A stretch of 64,000 nt of DNA from Lingula anatina. Lineage: Eukaryota; Brachiopoda; Lingulata; Lingulida; Lingulidae. Both the position numbers and the translations under genes were made by a program. Within the stretch, counting starts at the first letter, position 1. The number at the start of each line of letters is the position of its first letter. A model generated the notes under the pieces. The model did no database searches. It was not told the origin of the DNA and saw only the letters and a program-made list of their open reading frames with translations. The stretch is from contig NW_019775526.1 in the NCBI RefSeq assembly GCF_001039355.2, positions 277,368-341,367 on the forward strand, in the 5' to 3' direction. Of the stretch, positions 37,801 to 48,815 are shown one piece after another.

Positions 37801-40800
37801 CTGTTCTCTATACTTGACAAGCAAGTAAAGAATACATTATTAAGGAAACCATAAATGAATTTCAGTGTATGATACTTTAAAGCACCACAAAACTCACTCT
37901 TCTTTTTATCCTTGTTGACAGTTAACTGTGTTTCCTTGTACATGTCCCGTATGTCTCCCAGGTTCTGTTCTGCCTGGGTTCTCTCGTTGCTGAGCGTGGC
38001 AAACTCATCATGTTTCTTCTCTAGCATCATCTGATGCCTGGCTAGTTCCTGCTGTACACCATATAACTCCACACCAATGTCTTCTCTGGTCTTTCTTTTA
38101 TCTTTAAGGGCTTCAGTCTGAAAAATGGCAAAGTCTTAGTGAGAATTGAAATAAACAAGAAAAGCAGTGAGAACATTAACTTCAAGTGTTGTCAATCACT
38201 GCCAAAGAGCTGCAAATTTTATCATACTTTAAGACATGGTCAATGTTCCAAGCAATAACTTGCTGACTGAAGTAAAACAACATCTTAGCAAATTTGGCAC
38301 TCCAAGATAAATTGTCAAATGACAGATAAATATACTTACCAATTCTCTGAGCTCCAATGTCACTTTTTCATCCTGTTTCAGCAGGTGAGATTTCAAGGCA
38401 GTTTGGAATCTTTTCATCAAAGGCTAAAAGTGAAAAATGTCAACTATTCAGCAATGTGCATCATAAAAACCATCAACATTAAATTGCTTATTGCTTGACA
38501 TCAGTAAAAAAATGTTTAAAACCCTCATTATTCTAGTTTTTTTAAAAGTCAATGAATATGTGAGCACTGTTTTCTCTACCATCCTTATCCTGTCGTCATG
38601 CATATTAAAAAGAAGGGCAAGATGAGTGATGACTCACATGGTCTGGATCCAGGACGACCATCTCCCCCTCTCCATCACTTCCATCATCACTCTCTCCTCC
38701 CACAGCTACAGGTCCAACTCCACCCTCTTCTTCTTCCTCCTCATCATCCTCATCATCTCCTCCATCTCCACCATCATCCCCATCATCTCCACCACCCCCG
38801 CCGCCTCCACCAGTCAGGGCACCTGCACCAGTGCCACCAAAGTCAAAGTTCAGCAAGTCATCATTCTGGGGTTCATCTGGTGGTGGAAAGTCTGGAGGAC
38901 ACAGAATACAATGAACTAAATGATCCAGTGCTGCCTAAAAGGTCAGATATTCTACTTATAAAATGTCTTGAAGCAAATACATTATTCTCCAAGCTGAAAC
39001 AGCTTTTGTGACTGAAACCAACGTATGAATATGTACTAATAAAAAACAAAAAAAAAAACAAAACAAAAAAACAAACAAACAAAAAAAAAACTGATCACAT
39101 TTTTTTTTACTAAAAGAGAGGCAATAACTTACCAGGTACAAAATCTTCCCCTGCCCCAGTGCCCTGCTCCGCTGGCTGTGGAGGTACATCTGCAGCATCA
39201 TCAGGTCCTCTTTCTTGACCTGCTCCCTCTGGAACAGCTTCGTCTGGTTTGCTGGCAGATGCCGGTTTTCCAGAACCAGGTCTGCCTGAGCCAGGTCTGC
39301 CAGAAGCTGGTCTGTCTGAACCAGCTTTACCAGAACCTGGCCTGCCTGAACCAGCTTTGCCAGAACCAGGCCTTTCTGAACCAGCCTTACCAGAACCAGG
39401 TCTTTCTGAACCAGCTTTGCCAGAACCAGGTCTAGAGCCCTGCTGAGAAAGCCTCTCAGCCACAGACCCTTTGCCACTGGCAGGTCTGTCCTTTCCAGCA
39501 GAGCCACCTGAACCTGTGCGACTGGGAGGCTTCTGTGTAGCGGATCCTGGTCGAGAACCTGTGTAGAAACAGATGTAAAGCCATGAAAATTATAGTCAAA
39601 ATCCTGAAACCCCAAGTAGTAATTTATCGAATGGGAATCAGCATCTTTCTTAATAACAACAATACCTTCTATATAAAAATAAATGAAACAACAACAACAA
39701 AAAAAAAATAATTATAATAATAATGGAATGTAGAAATATGGATTCTACCTGGTTTTCCTGAGCCTGGTCTGGATCCTGACTTGGCCGATATGGGCCTGGA
39801 GGGTGGTTTCTCTACTGCTGCTGGCTGCTCACCCTCTGCTGCATCCTCTGTACCATCTCCTGGTGCAGGCTCTGCCTCAGCATCTGCACCTTCTCCCTCA
39901 GCTAGTTGTTCAGGTGTTAGTGGACCAGTTTCAAACTGAAATTAAGTCCATTAACTTTAAAATATTAGTCATACCATGGTGGAGCTTTAATGAATTACAA
40001 CTGCATAAATAGGTAGGAAGGTTAAATAAATTTTAAAGAATCATTCAAGTACTGAAGTAGTGCTGGTGGGGATTTCATAACAGAAAAAGGGGTTGAGCAA
40101 CTAAAACATTTATTGAAATAATGGGGTTTTCTATACACCTTAAAAACAAACTATTTTATTTCCCGAACATTCTAAACATATCTGACAACATTAACAATGC
40201 TTGTATCTATTTCCTACCTCTTGCAGAGCTTTTACTGTCACTTGTGATACAACTTCACCAACACTACAAAATAAAAACATATTATAATCATGGTGTTTAA
40301 AACTATTCCATCATTAACATGCAGATAAGAAAAAGAGTAGCAAGTTGTTCAATAAATTCTTTGTGACATGCATTTGGGCAAAACAGAGAAAGCTGGAAAT
40401 TCCACATGAAAATTATCAGTAAAAACAAAAACTTGAAAAACATATGCAATACACACGCAAACTATTCTGAAATCAATATTCCATATCAAGTTTGAATTGT
40501 TTGTGATACCATATACAATAGATGAAGTCGTTACAGGTACATATACTGAAGATGAGCAGGGAAAAACTGAGAGTCCCAAAAATACCCACACCCATCACTG
40601 CATTATTATTTTTCACATAATTCAATAAATATCACAGGCAAAAGGGGTTTAAAAATCACAGTGGCATGCTCTTTTTACTCTACCTGCTCCTACTACGTTC
40701 CAAAGGTGGTCTGGGGAAGCTATTGAAACTAAATGAAGACAAATGTATTGGTACTACCCCGAGTAGACATGTGTGTTACCATTAAAGTTTGCTTCTTTTT

Positions 40801-41293
40801 GATAATAGGGTTTATTTTCTTATATTCTTTTGATGAATGTTTATTACATGTACTCTTATAATTACACTGTTCCACGTTATTACTGCCAGTACTGGTATCA
40901 TTAATGAAAATCATTTCAAAACATTTATTCACTAGTCTAAATTTGGTATTAGTCATTTGAGCAACAATAACCACAGTAACTTGGCATAGCCTCCTGTAAG
41001 CTGGTGTACATTTATGTTGTAGTAACTTACGAGCTGCGACGTTTAAAGTCAAAAGAGACGATCGAAATTATTTTTGGTTATTATTAAATTTACATTTAAC
41101 GCATCTGATCCATACAAAAACAATGTTTATTCCCGTATATAACTATCCAAAAGCTTAATTTTGCCCCTTAACTAATGCTTAATATTAGCTGAAAAAAATA
41201 AAGAGATTTTTCATTTCTTAAAAGAATTTCTTGCCATACATTTTTCTTATTTAATGGAGAAAACGTAAACACTCACTTTTCTTCGTCCGCCAT
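31806..41293 (-). CDS. CCDC40: CCDC40, axonemal 96-nm ruler coiled-coil protein
   Basis: With CCDC39 it forms the ruler that sets the 96-nm repeat of motile cilia (FAP172 in Chlamydomonas). Twenty coding exons: 41293-41277, 40263-40218, 39935-39749, 39558-39133, 38891-38638, 38423-38340, 38117-37898, 37418-37261, 37105-36965, 36677-36574, 36304-36061, 35757-35575, 35196-34951, 34728-34515, 34114-33945, 33721-33630, 33332-33144, 32821-32701, 32496-32338, 32054-31806. All phases agree: 1167 residues, human about 1142. The N-terminal third is disordered, with Gly-Ser-Lys decapeptide repeats and an Asp/Glu/Gly tract. The rest is coiled coil. Family-specific stretches: [47 protein letters not shown] and [20 protein letters not shown], all very close to human CCDC40. 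The start MADEEK lies in a 17-nt coding exon at the divergent promoter. Confidence 0.96.
38640..38850 (-). repeat. CCDC40: acidic and Gly low-complexity tract in CCDC40
   Basis: Within the fifth coding exon, a run of nine Gly is followed by alternating Asp-Asp-Gly and a Glu run. On the plus strand the DNA is a CATC/TCC-rich imperfect trinucleotide repeat. Human CCDC40 is also acidic just before the VVLDPDHPL motif, so the charge appears kept while the sequence drifts. Confidence 0.85.
39250..39440 (-). repeat. CCDC40: 30-bp minisatellite coding [10 protein letters not shown] repeats
   Basis: In the fourth coding exon, about six in-frame repeats of a ten-residue unit [10 protein letters not shown] with variants ([15 protein letters not shown]). 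The 30-bp period keeps the frame, so copy number can vary without breaking the protein. A similar GSRPGSGKP unit ends the preceding exon. Confidence 0.9.
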
Positions 41294-41416
41294 GGTGTTT
41301 TGTTGCTATAACAGCAGCTTGTAGGGGGATTGTGGGAAGGCGAAATTACACTGGCCAACCAATAAGAAACGTCCTAACAAACAGTTGTGTCTGAGCACCG
41401 GAAGCGGAAATGAAAT
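41294..41416. promoter_or_regulatory. divergent promoter of CCDC40 and probable TBC1D16 first exon
   Basis: Only 123 bp separate the CCDC40 start codon (minus, 41293) from an ATG on the plus strand (41417). It contains a CCAAT box (41359-41363), an ETS-type CCGGAAG (41398-41404) and an imperfect X-box-like GTTGCTATAACAGC (41302-41315), of the kind bound by RFX at ciliary genes; the second half-site is poor. No TATA box. CCAAT plus ETS sites without TATA are typical of two-way housekeeping promoters. Assignment of the plus-strand transcript is inferred. Confidence 0.6.
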
Positions 41417-41433
41417 ATGGCGACCAAAACAAG
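41417..41433 (+). other. TBC1D16: candidate first exon of TBC1D16 (probably untranslated, with small uORF)
   Basis: ATGGCGACCAAAACAAG followed by a good donor, GTGGGT. Joined to the acceptor at 50537 it would encode only a 24-codon open frame that ends near 50592, out of frame with TBC1D16 and overlapping its first ATG. If transcribed it is a leader exon with an upstream ORF, and the first intron would be about 9.1 kb. No direct splice evidence. Confidence 0.35.
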
Positions 41434-41822
41434 GTGGGTTTGTGGAGACAGCTGGCAAGCTTTAAGTAGTTATTATGAACAAAAACACCGTTCGATTTTT
41501 AAGAATATTTTATCAAAAAATTCGTAATATACAATTTGGAATTTAAGAGCTAAATCCATAACTCTGACCGTTTTATATGATTTATTGAGAACAATTAATC
41601 TCAGTGACAGCGAGTTCTTTGTGCTGTACTTTGTAAGTTTGAAGCCTTCGTTCTGCAATGTGCCACACACACACACAGTGTCACACTCGGTCATGTGCAT
41701 TCAAATAGTGAACAAAGCAACTGATCGTGATACTGGACTGGATCTCTTAAAATTGCCTGGCCTATCAATCTGTTACATTTGAGACCATACACATATGAAA
41801 GGACCGGTGTTAGATCACCCAA

Positions 41823-44290
41823 ATAGGGACAGTCGGGCTGACGTCACACGCCTTAGCAACCGGCATCTGGGGTAAAACAAATCGGGCAACATGGCGGATC
41901 GCATTGACTTCTATGTAAAAGTTGGCAGACTTTGTCCGAAGATATCATTCTTCACAGTGCTTGACCACTTGTGTCAGTGAGGATGAGTTATTTACCTGGT
42001 TGATTTCCTTTACAGGCTTTTGTAATTAGCAGCTGCACACCTGGTTAAGAGATAAAATCGTCCCTAATATAACTGCCGATCGTTATCTGTGATCGGGAAT
42101 TTTACAGCAGAAGATTTTGCAAAGGCAGTGCTTGACCTTTTGTGTCGGGCGCGTTGAATCATTTACCTGGTCTATTGAGTCAGCAGGCCTTTGTAATAAG
42201 CTACTGTTTAACTTGTTACGAGATAAAATTGGTCTTTTAAGTTAAAACTGCATACGCAAATGTCCACAATAAGTACCTGTACATGTACATGAGGTAGTGA
42301 AACAGGAATGGCTTCTTAGAACGTGGATCGTAAGAAAGACCTGGGAAATGTGCAACACTGAGAAGTTATTAGAATAGGATTTCTACAAATTGTGATTAAA
42401 TCACCTGCTGCTGCAATAGCCTGGGGAACGGGATAGGGGCAATGTCATCGGTCCCATGGCCTATNAATGGGTGTGTTGGTGAATAATGAGGTCACATCAA
42501 ATGATACCAATGTTTCATCTTTTTCAATTCTTAATTCCTTCAAGATCTTGACTAAATGTTTTGAATTTTGAACATGATGTTCTGTGTTCCCTATCAATGG
42601 AGCTAGTATGTCCGCTAAACTTCTTGAAAGGTTATATGTTATGGAACCCGTATAATCCACTATCGGTCTTAGAGGTGTGTTCTCTTTGTGTACTTTGGGC
42701 GTAAATTTCAAATTTCAGGATCTAGCATAAATGAAACCTTTCTGACTATCAAAAACTAAGATCCAATGAAACTATTTTCACATTTGTACTAATAACTGTT
42801 GACGTTGCATATTGCTGACACACCTGACGAGTAGATTTTGCAGGCCTACCGAATTGAACCGGTACCGTTTAACTCTCAGGCACGTACAAAAGTTAAATGG
42901 TGGAAGCTTGCTGTGTATCAGGCGACACATTACCAACACATTAATAAAATCTAATGGGATTTGTTAAATTTCAAAGATCAACGGAAAAGTAAACGACTGT
43001 TGCAGGCTATAGGTCGTGCAAACATGACTAAAGACGGGATTGTTGATCGAAACAAGATTTGGTCGTAGCTATACATGCACTACGAGATTTGTGTATGTGT
43101 GTATAGTTCATTTTATTATAGATAAAGGAAAATCATTGTACCTTGTTTGGCATTTATGTTTGTCATTTGTTACAGTAATTAATTAGTAGTAGTTACAAGA
43201 AATTGAGATTGCATCTTGTTGTGGCATGTGTGACGGTATATCAATTCTTATAAGTAAAATTAATGGACTATAACGTCAAACTTTTTTCTTGTAAGTTAAT
43301 TGAGGGCGTTATAAAGGTAAGAAAAATATGAACGTCAATATATTAACAAACCTGTGAGGTAATGTCTAAATCTTTAAGTTATCAAGTAAAATTTTTAAAA
43401 AGTTGCCATAAGTAAAGCGACCTTAACTGGTTAAATAACATACAGCTTTATTGCCGTGTTTGTTATTCAATTTATTTTTAATCTTGTACGTTTTGAAAAT
43501 TTACGTTCTGTTTTCCATGATATTTTGCCAGAAAAGTGCACAATAAGATTTTAAACACTCATATGACGCGTAGCTGACAATATTAATTAATACAGGTAAC
43601 ACAACGTGTCTTCTCTTCCAAAAAGTTGGCAAGCAACTGTTTATGCTGACCAAAGAGGCCATGGGACCGATGACATTGCTCCTATCCCGTTCCCCTGGCT
43701 ATTGCAGCAGCAGGTGATTTAATCACAATTTGTAGAAATCTTATTCTAATAACTTCTCAGTGTTGCACATTTCCCAGGTCTTTCTTACGATCCACGTTCT
43801 AAGAAGCCATTCCTATTTCACCACCTCATGTACATGTACAGGTACTTAGGGTGGACATAAATTTGCGTATGCAGTTAAGACCAATTTTATCCCGTAACAA
43901 GTTAAACAGTAGCTTATTACAAAGGCCTGCTAACTCAAAAGTCCAGGTAAATGATTCAACCCGCCAGACACAAAAGGTCAAGCACTGCCTTTGCAAAATC
44001 TTTTGCTGTAAAATTCTCGATCACAGATAACGATCGGCAGTTATATTAAGGCCGATTTTATCTCTTAACCAGGTGTGCAGCGGCTAATTACAAAGGCCTG
44101 TAAAGGAAATCAACCAGGTAAATAACTCAGCCTCACTGACACAAGTGGTCAAGCCCTGTGAAGAATGATATCTTCGGACATAATCTGCCAAATTTTACAT
44201 AGAAGTCAATGCGATCCGCCATGTTGCCCGATTTGTTTTACCCCAGATGCCGGTTGCTAAGGCGTGTGACATCACCCCGACTGTCCCTAT
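41823..44290. mobile_element. 2.5-kb element with about 640-bp inverted arms
   Basis: Left arm 41823-42461 and right arm 43657-44290 are near-perfect reverse complements. Outer ends are ATAGGGACAGTCGG on both sides. The roughly 1.2-kb spacer holds no recognised transposase. Directly inside the left arm is an N (42465) and then a Penelope-type reverse transcriptase fragment, so the left half of the spacer may be misassembled. A diverged end fragment occurs at 21955-22150, which supports a dispersed family. No convincing target-site duplication was seen. Confidence 0.8.
42466..42711 (-). mobile_element. Penelope-like element reverse transcriptase fragment
   Basis: The minus strand encodes about 80 residues with PLE-type RT motifs: KVHKENTPLRPIVDYTGS, then LADILAPLIG, then LVSFDVTSLFTNTPI. 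K-x-HK-x-PLRPI and SFDV-SLFTN are characteristic of Penelope-like RTs. It begins abruptly at the N, has no GIY-YIG endonuclease part, and is a dead fragment. Confidence 0.8.
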
Positions 44291-44323
44291 AAGATCAATA
44301 AGTTAATTTATAAGAAGTTATAT

Positions 44324-44490
44324 CAGGGGCGGATTTAGGCCGTCTTCTGGGTCTTCCAGAAGACGGTCAGATTTTCAAGTTTACATTAACAGGTATCTAA
44401 TTTTTCTGTTGGAAGACGGTCAAATTTGGAGGATGGATCAACAAAAATAATTTGGAAGACTGTCAGAAAATAGCTCTGGATCCGACCCTG
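44324..44490. mobile_element. 167-bp hAT-like MITE
   Basis: Ends CAGGGGCGGATTTAG and CTGGATCCGACCCTG are imperfect inverted repeats of the CAGGGGCGGATCCAG type common in animal hAT-like MITEs. Flanks are TATAT on both sides, a possible short duplication. Inside is a short palindrome, GTCTTCTGG/CCAGAAGAC, and repeated GAAGACGGTCA. Confidence 0.65.
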
Positions 44491-44535
44491 TATATATGGA
44501 ATGTATGATGATAATCTACACATGTAGGTGATGAA

Positions 44536-44640
44536 TTAGAATGAGTACATAGGAGAGAGTACAATGTATTATGAGAGGGCCTGTTCTCTTTGTTTTAAGC
44601 ATCTATTTACAAAACAACCATTCTAAGAAGATTCTCGTTC
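44536..44640 (-). mobile_element. LINE 3' fragment, inverted relative to 46160-46250
   Basis: Reverse complement of the sequence at 46160-46250 with very few changes (GAACAGGCCCT, ACATTGTACTCTCTCC, TATGTACTCATTCT). It is a second, oppositely oriented copy of the same LINE end. 44641-45640 contains no recognised gene. Confidence 0.7.
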
Positions 44641-45699
44641 TGCCAGTAACGGAGTAAGACCGCCGTGAAATCATACAGCCTTTGAAGAAAGAATTGAAGC
44701 GGTCACCAACAGGTCTTTTAGTACCTTTTTATACTAACCTCTTTGTATTTATTGGATGAATGTCGGCTTAAACGGATGATTCTCTCTTAAGTAGTACAAG
44801 AATGTACCTTTTACTTCGTTTCACGGTCTCAAACCTCAAACCTAACTGTTACAACGTTAGATGGCGCTGTATCTCAAGCTAAAATCTTATATGACGGAAT
44901 AACGTTAGATCTTAGATCTATGTTTCGGATATCAAATGTTCTGTGAGACAAATTTGGATATTCACTAAAATCAAGTTAGTTGCTGCACTTGTTTTGCATA
45001 TTACTGAAATGACAGATTAAAAAAAGCAATGCTGTTTTTCTTGTTTGACCCACATTTGACGGTCGCTGCGGCCTCTGCTGCATCTGACGATGGGCCCGTC
45101 TGTTTAGATGAACAAGACTGTCGAAACTTGTTTCCTTTTTGGAAAATGCCAACCTAGATTCTTAGCTCTAGGTAAAGGAAGGAAGTCTGTATTCTTGCAG
45201 TGGTCTGCAGGCTTTGGATTGAGAGAGACCATAAAGTTTGGCGTTCAGGTAAGTCTTCTTGAAAGATGCAGAAGCTATGACAACGCTGTTGATAATGTTA
45301 TGTCACTAATGATGGAGTACAGGATAAGATTTATCATTTAGATTTAGTTTGGGAGGGCAGGTACGCTTCTCAAAAAATGCCCTTAAAACTTATCCTTTAT
45401 TTGGACCCATTAAGGATCCAAATCAAGGGTAACGTTTGATGTATAATGGCACCATAACAAAAAAAATGTTATCTGTAATACCCAATTGCAGTCATCCTAA
45501 AATGCTCAATAGAGCGCAAAACAACGCAAAAATAATAATAATAATAATAAAATGAATAAATAATTAAAAACAGTCCAGTTACAATAAGTAAACACCAGAA
45601 ACATCCATTTGCATGAAAAGAGGGTAATATAAAAGCATACGTAATGTGATACTAGACCTGGTAGGAGTCGTCCATGGTATTTCCAAGAAGAGTCACTCA

Positions 45700-46225
45700 C
45701 CAACATGGCAGACAACTCAGATAGCTCAGACCTTGACCAAAAAGTCTCTGCACTCTGCATATCAGGACCAGTGGGCTACATTGATGAGCAGAACGGGTAG
45801 TGATAATATACTAAGAACCTATGTTAAATTTAAGAAGGAATTTGTGTGTGAAAATTACACCCACATGGCCCCAAAAAATATCAGAGCTAATTACTGCAAA
45901 TTACGTGTGAGCGCCCACAATCTCTCTATTGAACGGGGCAGGTACTGCAAGCCAAAAATCCCTGCAGAGTTGAGATTGTGCAAACTTTGTGATTCGAATA
46001 AAGTAGAAGATGAGTTCCACCTCCTGCTAGAGTGAAAAGCATAATTCAATACGTGATTCCTTCAGAGGGCAGCTGTCAAAGTTCCTACCTCTAGGCGACC
46101 TCAGCAATCATAAACTGTTTCATCTTCTTATGGGTGCTCAAGACATAGACATTCTTAGAATGGTTATGTGTTTTGTAAATAGATGCTTAAAACAAAGAGA
46201 ACAGGCCCTATCATAATACATTGTA
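45700..46225 (+). pseudogene. degenerate LINE C-terminal domain
   Basis: One frame ends at 46035 with LRVSAHNLSIERGRY, RLCKLCDSNKVEDEFHLLLE, the zinc-finger-like C-terminal module of some invertebrate non-LTR retrotransposons (HNL-IE-GRY, C-x-C, EDE-HxLL). After an in-frame stop and shift, the family-like continuation resumes from about 46052 (RDSFRGQL, FVNRCLKQREQALS) and stops near 46217. The shift and stop mark it as dead. Confidence 0.7.
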
Positions 46226-46234
46226 CTCTCTCCT

Positions 46235-46465
46235 ATGTACTCATTCTCATTATCAATAAAAAATGCCAACATTTGCATAGGAGATGTTCTTATAAAACCA
46301 TCTAGTTCTGTAAAAGATCTGGGAGTTACCCTCGATGAAAATGGCACTATGGGCAAGCGTGTATCTGAAGTGTGTAAATCAGCATCTTATGCACTATGGC
46401 GCATTGGAAAAATAAGGAAAGTGTTAGATAACAAAACCACTGAAAAATTANTATACTGGCCATAA
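46235..46465 (+). pseudogene. degenerate CR1/Jockey-type RT thumb fragment
   Basis: Encodes ISIGDVL-like IxIGDVLIKPSSSVKDLGV, then LDENGTMGKRVSEVCKSA and RIGKIRKVLDNKTTEKL, the typical region after the RT catalytic core of CR1/Jockey LINEs. It is cut off at the N at 46451. Its order after a LINE C-terminal module suggests two different broken elements side by side. Confidence 0.65.
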
Positions 46466-46469
46466 ATAC

Positions 46470-48769
46470 CCCAACTAAATGGAACGTAGGCGTAAAAAAA
46501 TTATTTCTTAAGAGCAGTGTTGTAAGTTTATAAAAATGTTGATTTGTTCATTGAAGTGGTAGCCCATCTTCAAAGATAGGCATACTTAAACAGTCTGTGC
46601 CATAACCTTTTCAGCTTACTGGCCATTTGGACCACCAGTTTCCTAAAATCTACAGGTCTGTATCAGGATTCACTGTTCCAAATAAAAAAAAAATTCAATA
46701 AGACAGGACATTTTCCCCTATTGAATTTATATTAGTTATAACAATACTTTGATATTGTTGTATATTTTTAATTTATGTATTTTCAAAAATAATTAAATCA
46801 AATCTTAAATCAAATCTATAGCTAAAATTTAAAGCCAAAATCTATAAAGCTCTCTTTTGACAACTGGTAAAAAAACATAATGATCATGTCAGACCACAAA
46901 ATTCATATATTCTGAAAAATCTACAGGTCCAAAGAAAATTTTACTGGTTTTAGGACTAGTGGCTAGCGTCGCAGACTGCTGAAAATTATTATAATATTGG
47001 ATCATATGTAAATCAGCTGCCTGATACATCTGTAAGCTTAAATATTCACCTTCATTATCTTAAAGCTATGTTAGTGAACAATAGTTGATAAAATAAAAAT
47101 AGATTGTGATCAGTAACTAGACCTGTATGTGTGTGCATTTGTAAATTTATGACTACTGAACAAAGGAGTTTCTAAAATGGGAAAAAAAGTTCATAAATGA
47201 AAATTATCAAATACAAGCTGAAAATATTTTATATCATTGTAAAAACCTCCATTTGATATTTTTGAGAAAAAAGTTTACACAGTGTGCTCATTTAGTGGAC
47301 AAGCTTAGCTCCAGATTTTAGTTTTTAAATAAATGTCAAAAAAGTATGTTTATTTATTTATTTTATTATTTTTTGTCAATGTTAATAATTTTTAAATAAT
47401 TTTTTATCCCTGCATTTTAGAAAAATTAAGTGATGTGTAAGCCTACTATTTGAACTACTTTGGTTTGATCTCTAGCAGAGGTCAGACAAGGTTCATCTCA
47501 CACCTCACCCCAAACAACAATCTCCAGATCAAACTGTAGTAGGACAATCTAAGGAGACCATGATCTGGGTTTAAGTGGAAAACAGACAAGCAAACAAACC
47601 AACAGATAAACAGATTCTACAGCACCCACAGTCTATCTCTGGCTCTCATAATTTTCAATTTACCTGGTATGCTAAAACAAGAAATACCAACCTTTATCTC
47701 AACTACACATGTATTTCTGTATAACTATGTGAAGAATATGGTTCATTATACTTTATTGAAATATTTGTAATTTAATATTTGTAATAGGATACAAAGTCAG
47801 AAAACAAAGATACAATTCAGGGAAATATTGCTAGCTATTCCCTTTTTTACAGACTATGTAATATACCTGTAGTGTAAAGTGATATGGAGTATGAAGTTTA
47901 TTATATAAGAGAATTCTGAGTTTGACAAACACACTTTTAATATCTCTTTATTATATTTATTTATATATTTTCAAAAAAACAGTTTGTTAAACAAAACATT
48001 TGGTACAATCATCCTTTCACTAGTTCAGTGTTTCATTTTATAATGATTAATGAGAACACCCAATGATCAATGATCCTCATATTTTATTGTCCTCATCAGA
48101 TATTTGTTTGTATAATTTTTTTCATGTTATAAGTGACATCGATATGTAATTGGTCTCTTATCAATTAACTGATAATAGTAATGACAGTACCTATTACCGA
48201 ACTATGCAATAATGTTTCATTAGTTTCAGACATTTCTCTACAGAAGCAGTCTTTCAACCAATTTATCCTTCAGAGACCCCTGTCGGAGTGTTAGATGTAC
48301 CTAGTGGATTAAAACATTATTTTCCTATGCTACTCATTCCCAAGTATTATGGATGATTTCCTGTTCTCCCCATAGTCATTTGTTTTCAAATTGGAGACTT
48401 GTGCAAAGATACAAATCCTTTGCTTTAGTGAATGAGGCAGCTGCAGACGAAAATAATCAATAATTGCTATGTAATGCATGCCATGCCATGCCATCCAGGT
48501 TTATATTAAGGTATGTTGCAGCTGTATTGGCCACCTGAGCTTTGACATGGTATACATATGTGCTAAGTACAATTTCATTTCCAGCTCTTGCAATTTTCAT
48601 CATGATAATTCACAGTTTAGGATAGGCTAGATCTGTTATTGTGCTTGCTGTCATATGATTTTTGTATAATTGATAGTCTAATGGACCCAGTGCACAACTA
48701 TTATTAATGGATTTGTGGTGTGTGCAATTATTAAATGGATAGTTTTTAATCTGCATGTGAGACTATTAT

Positions 48770-48815
<46 letters not shown>

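Noticed and set aside
41823-44290. Polinton or similar large DNA element based on long inverted ends
   Set aside because: At 2.5 kb with no polymerase, integrase or capsid genes there is no support.
45108-45341. 77-codon open frame on plus strand
   Set aside because: No recognised motif, no splice context and surrounded by LINE debris.
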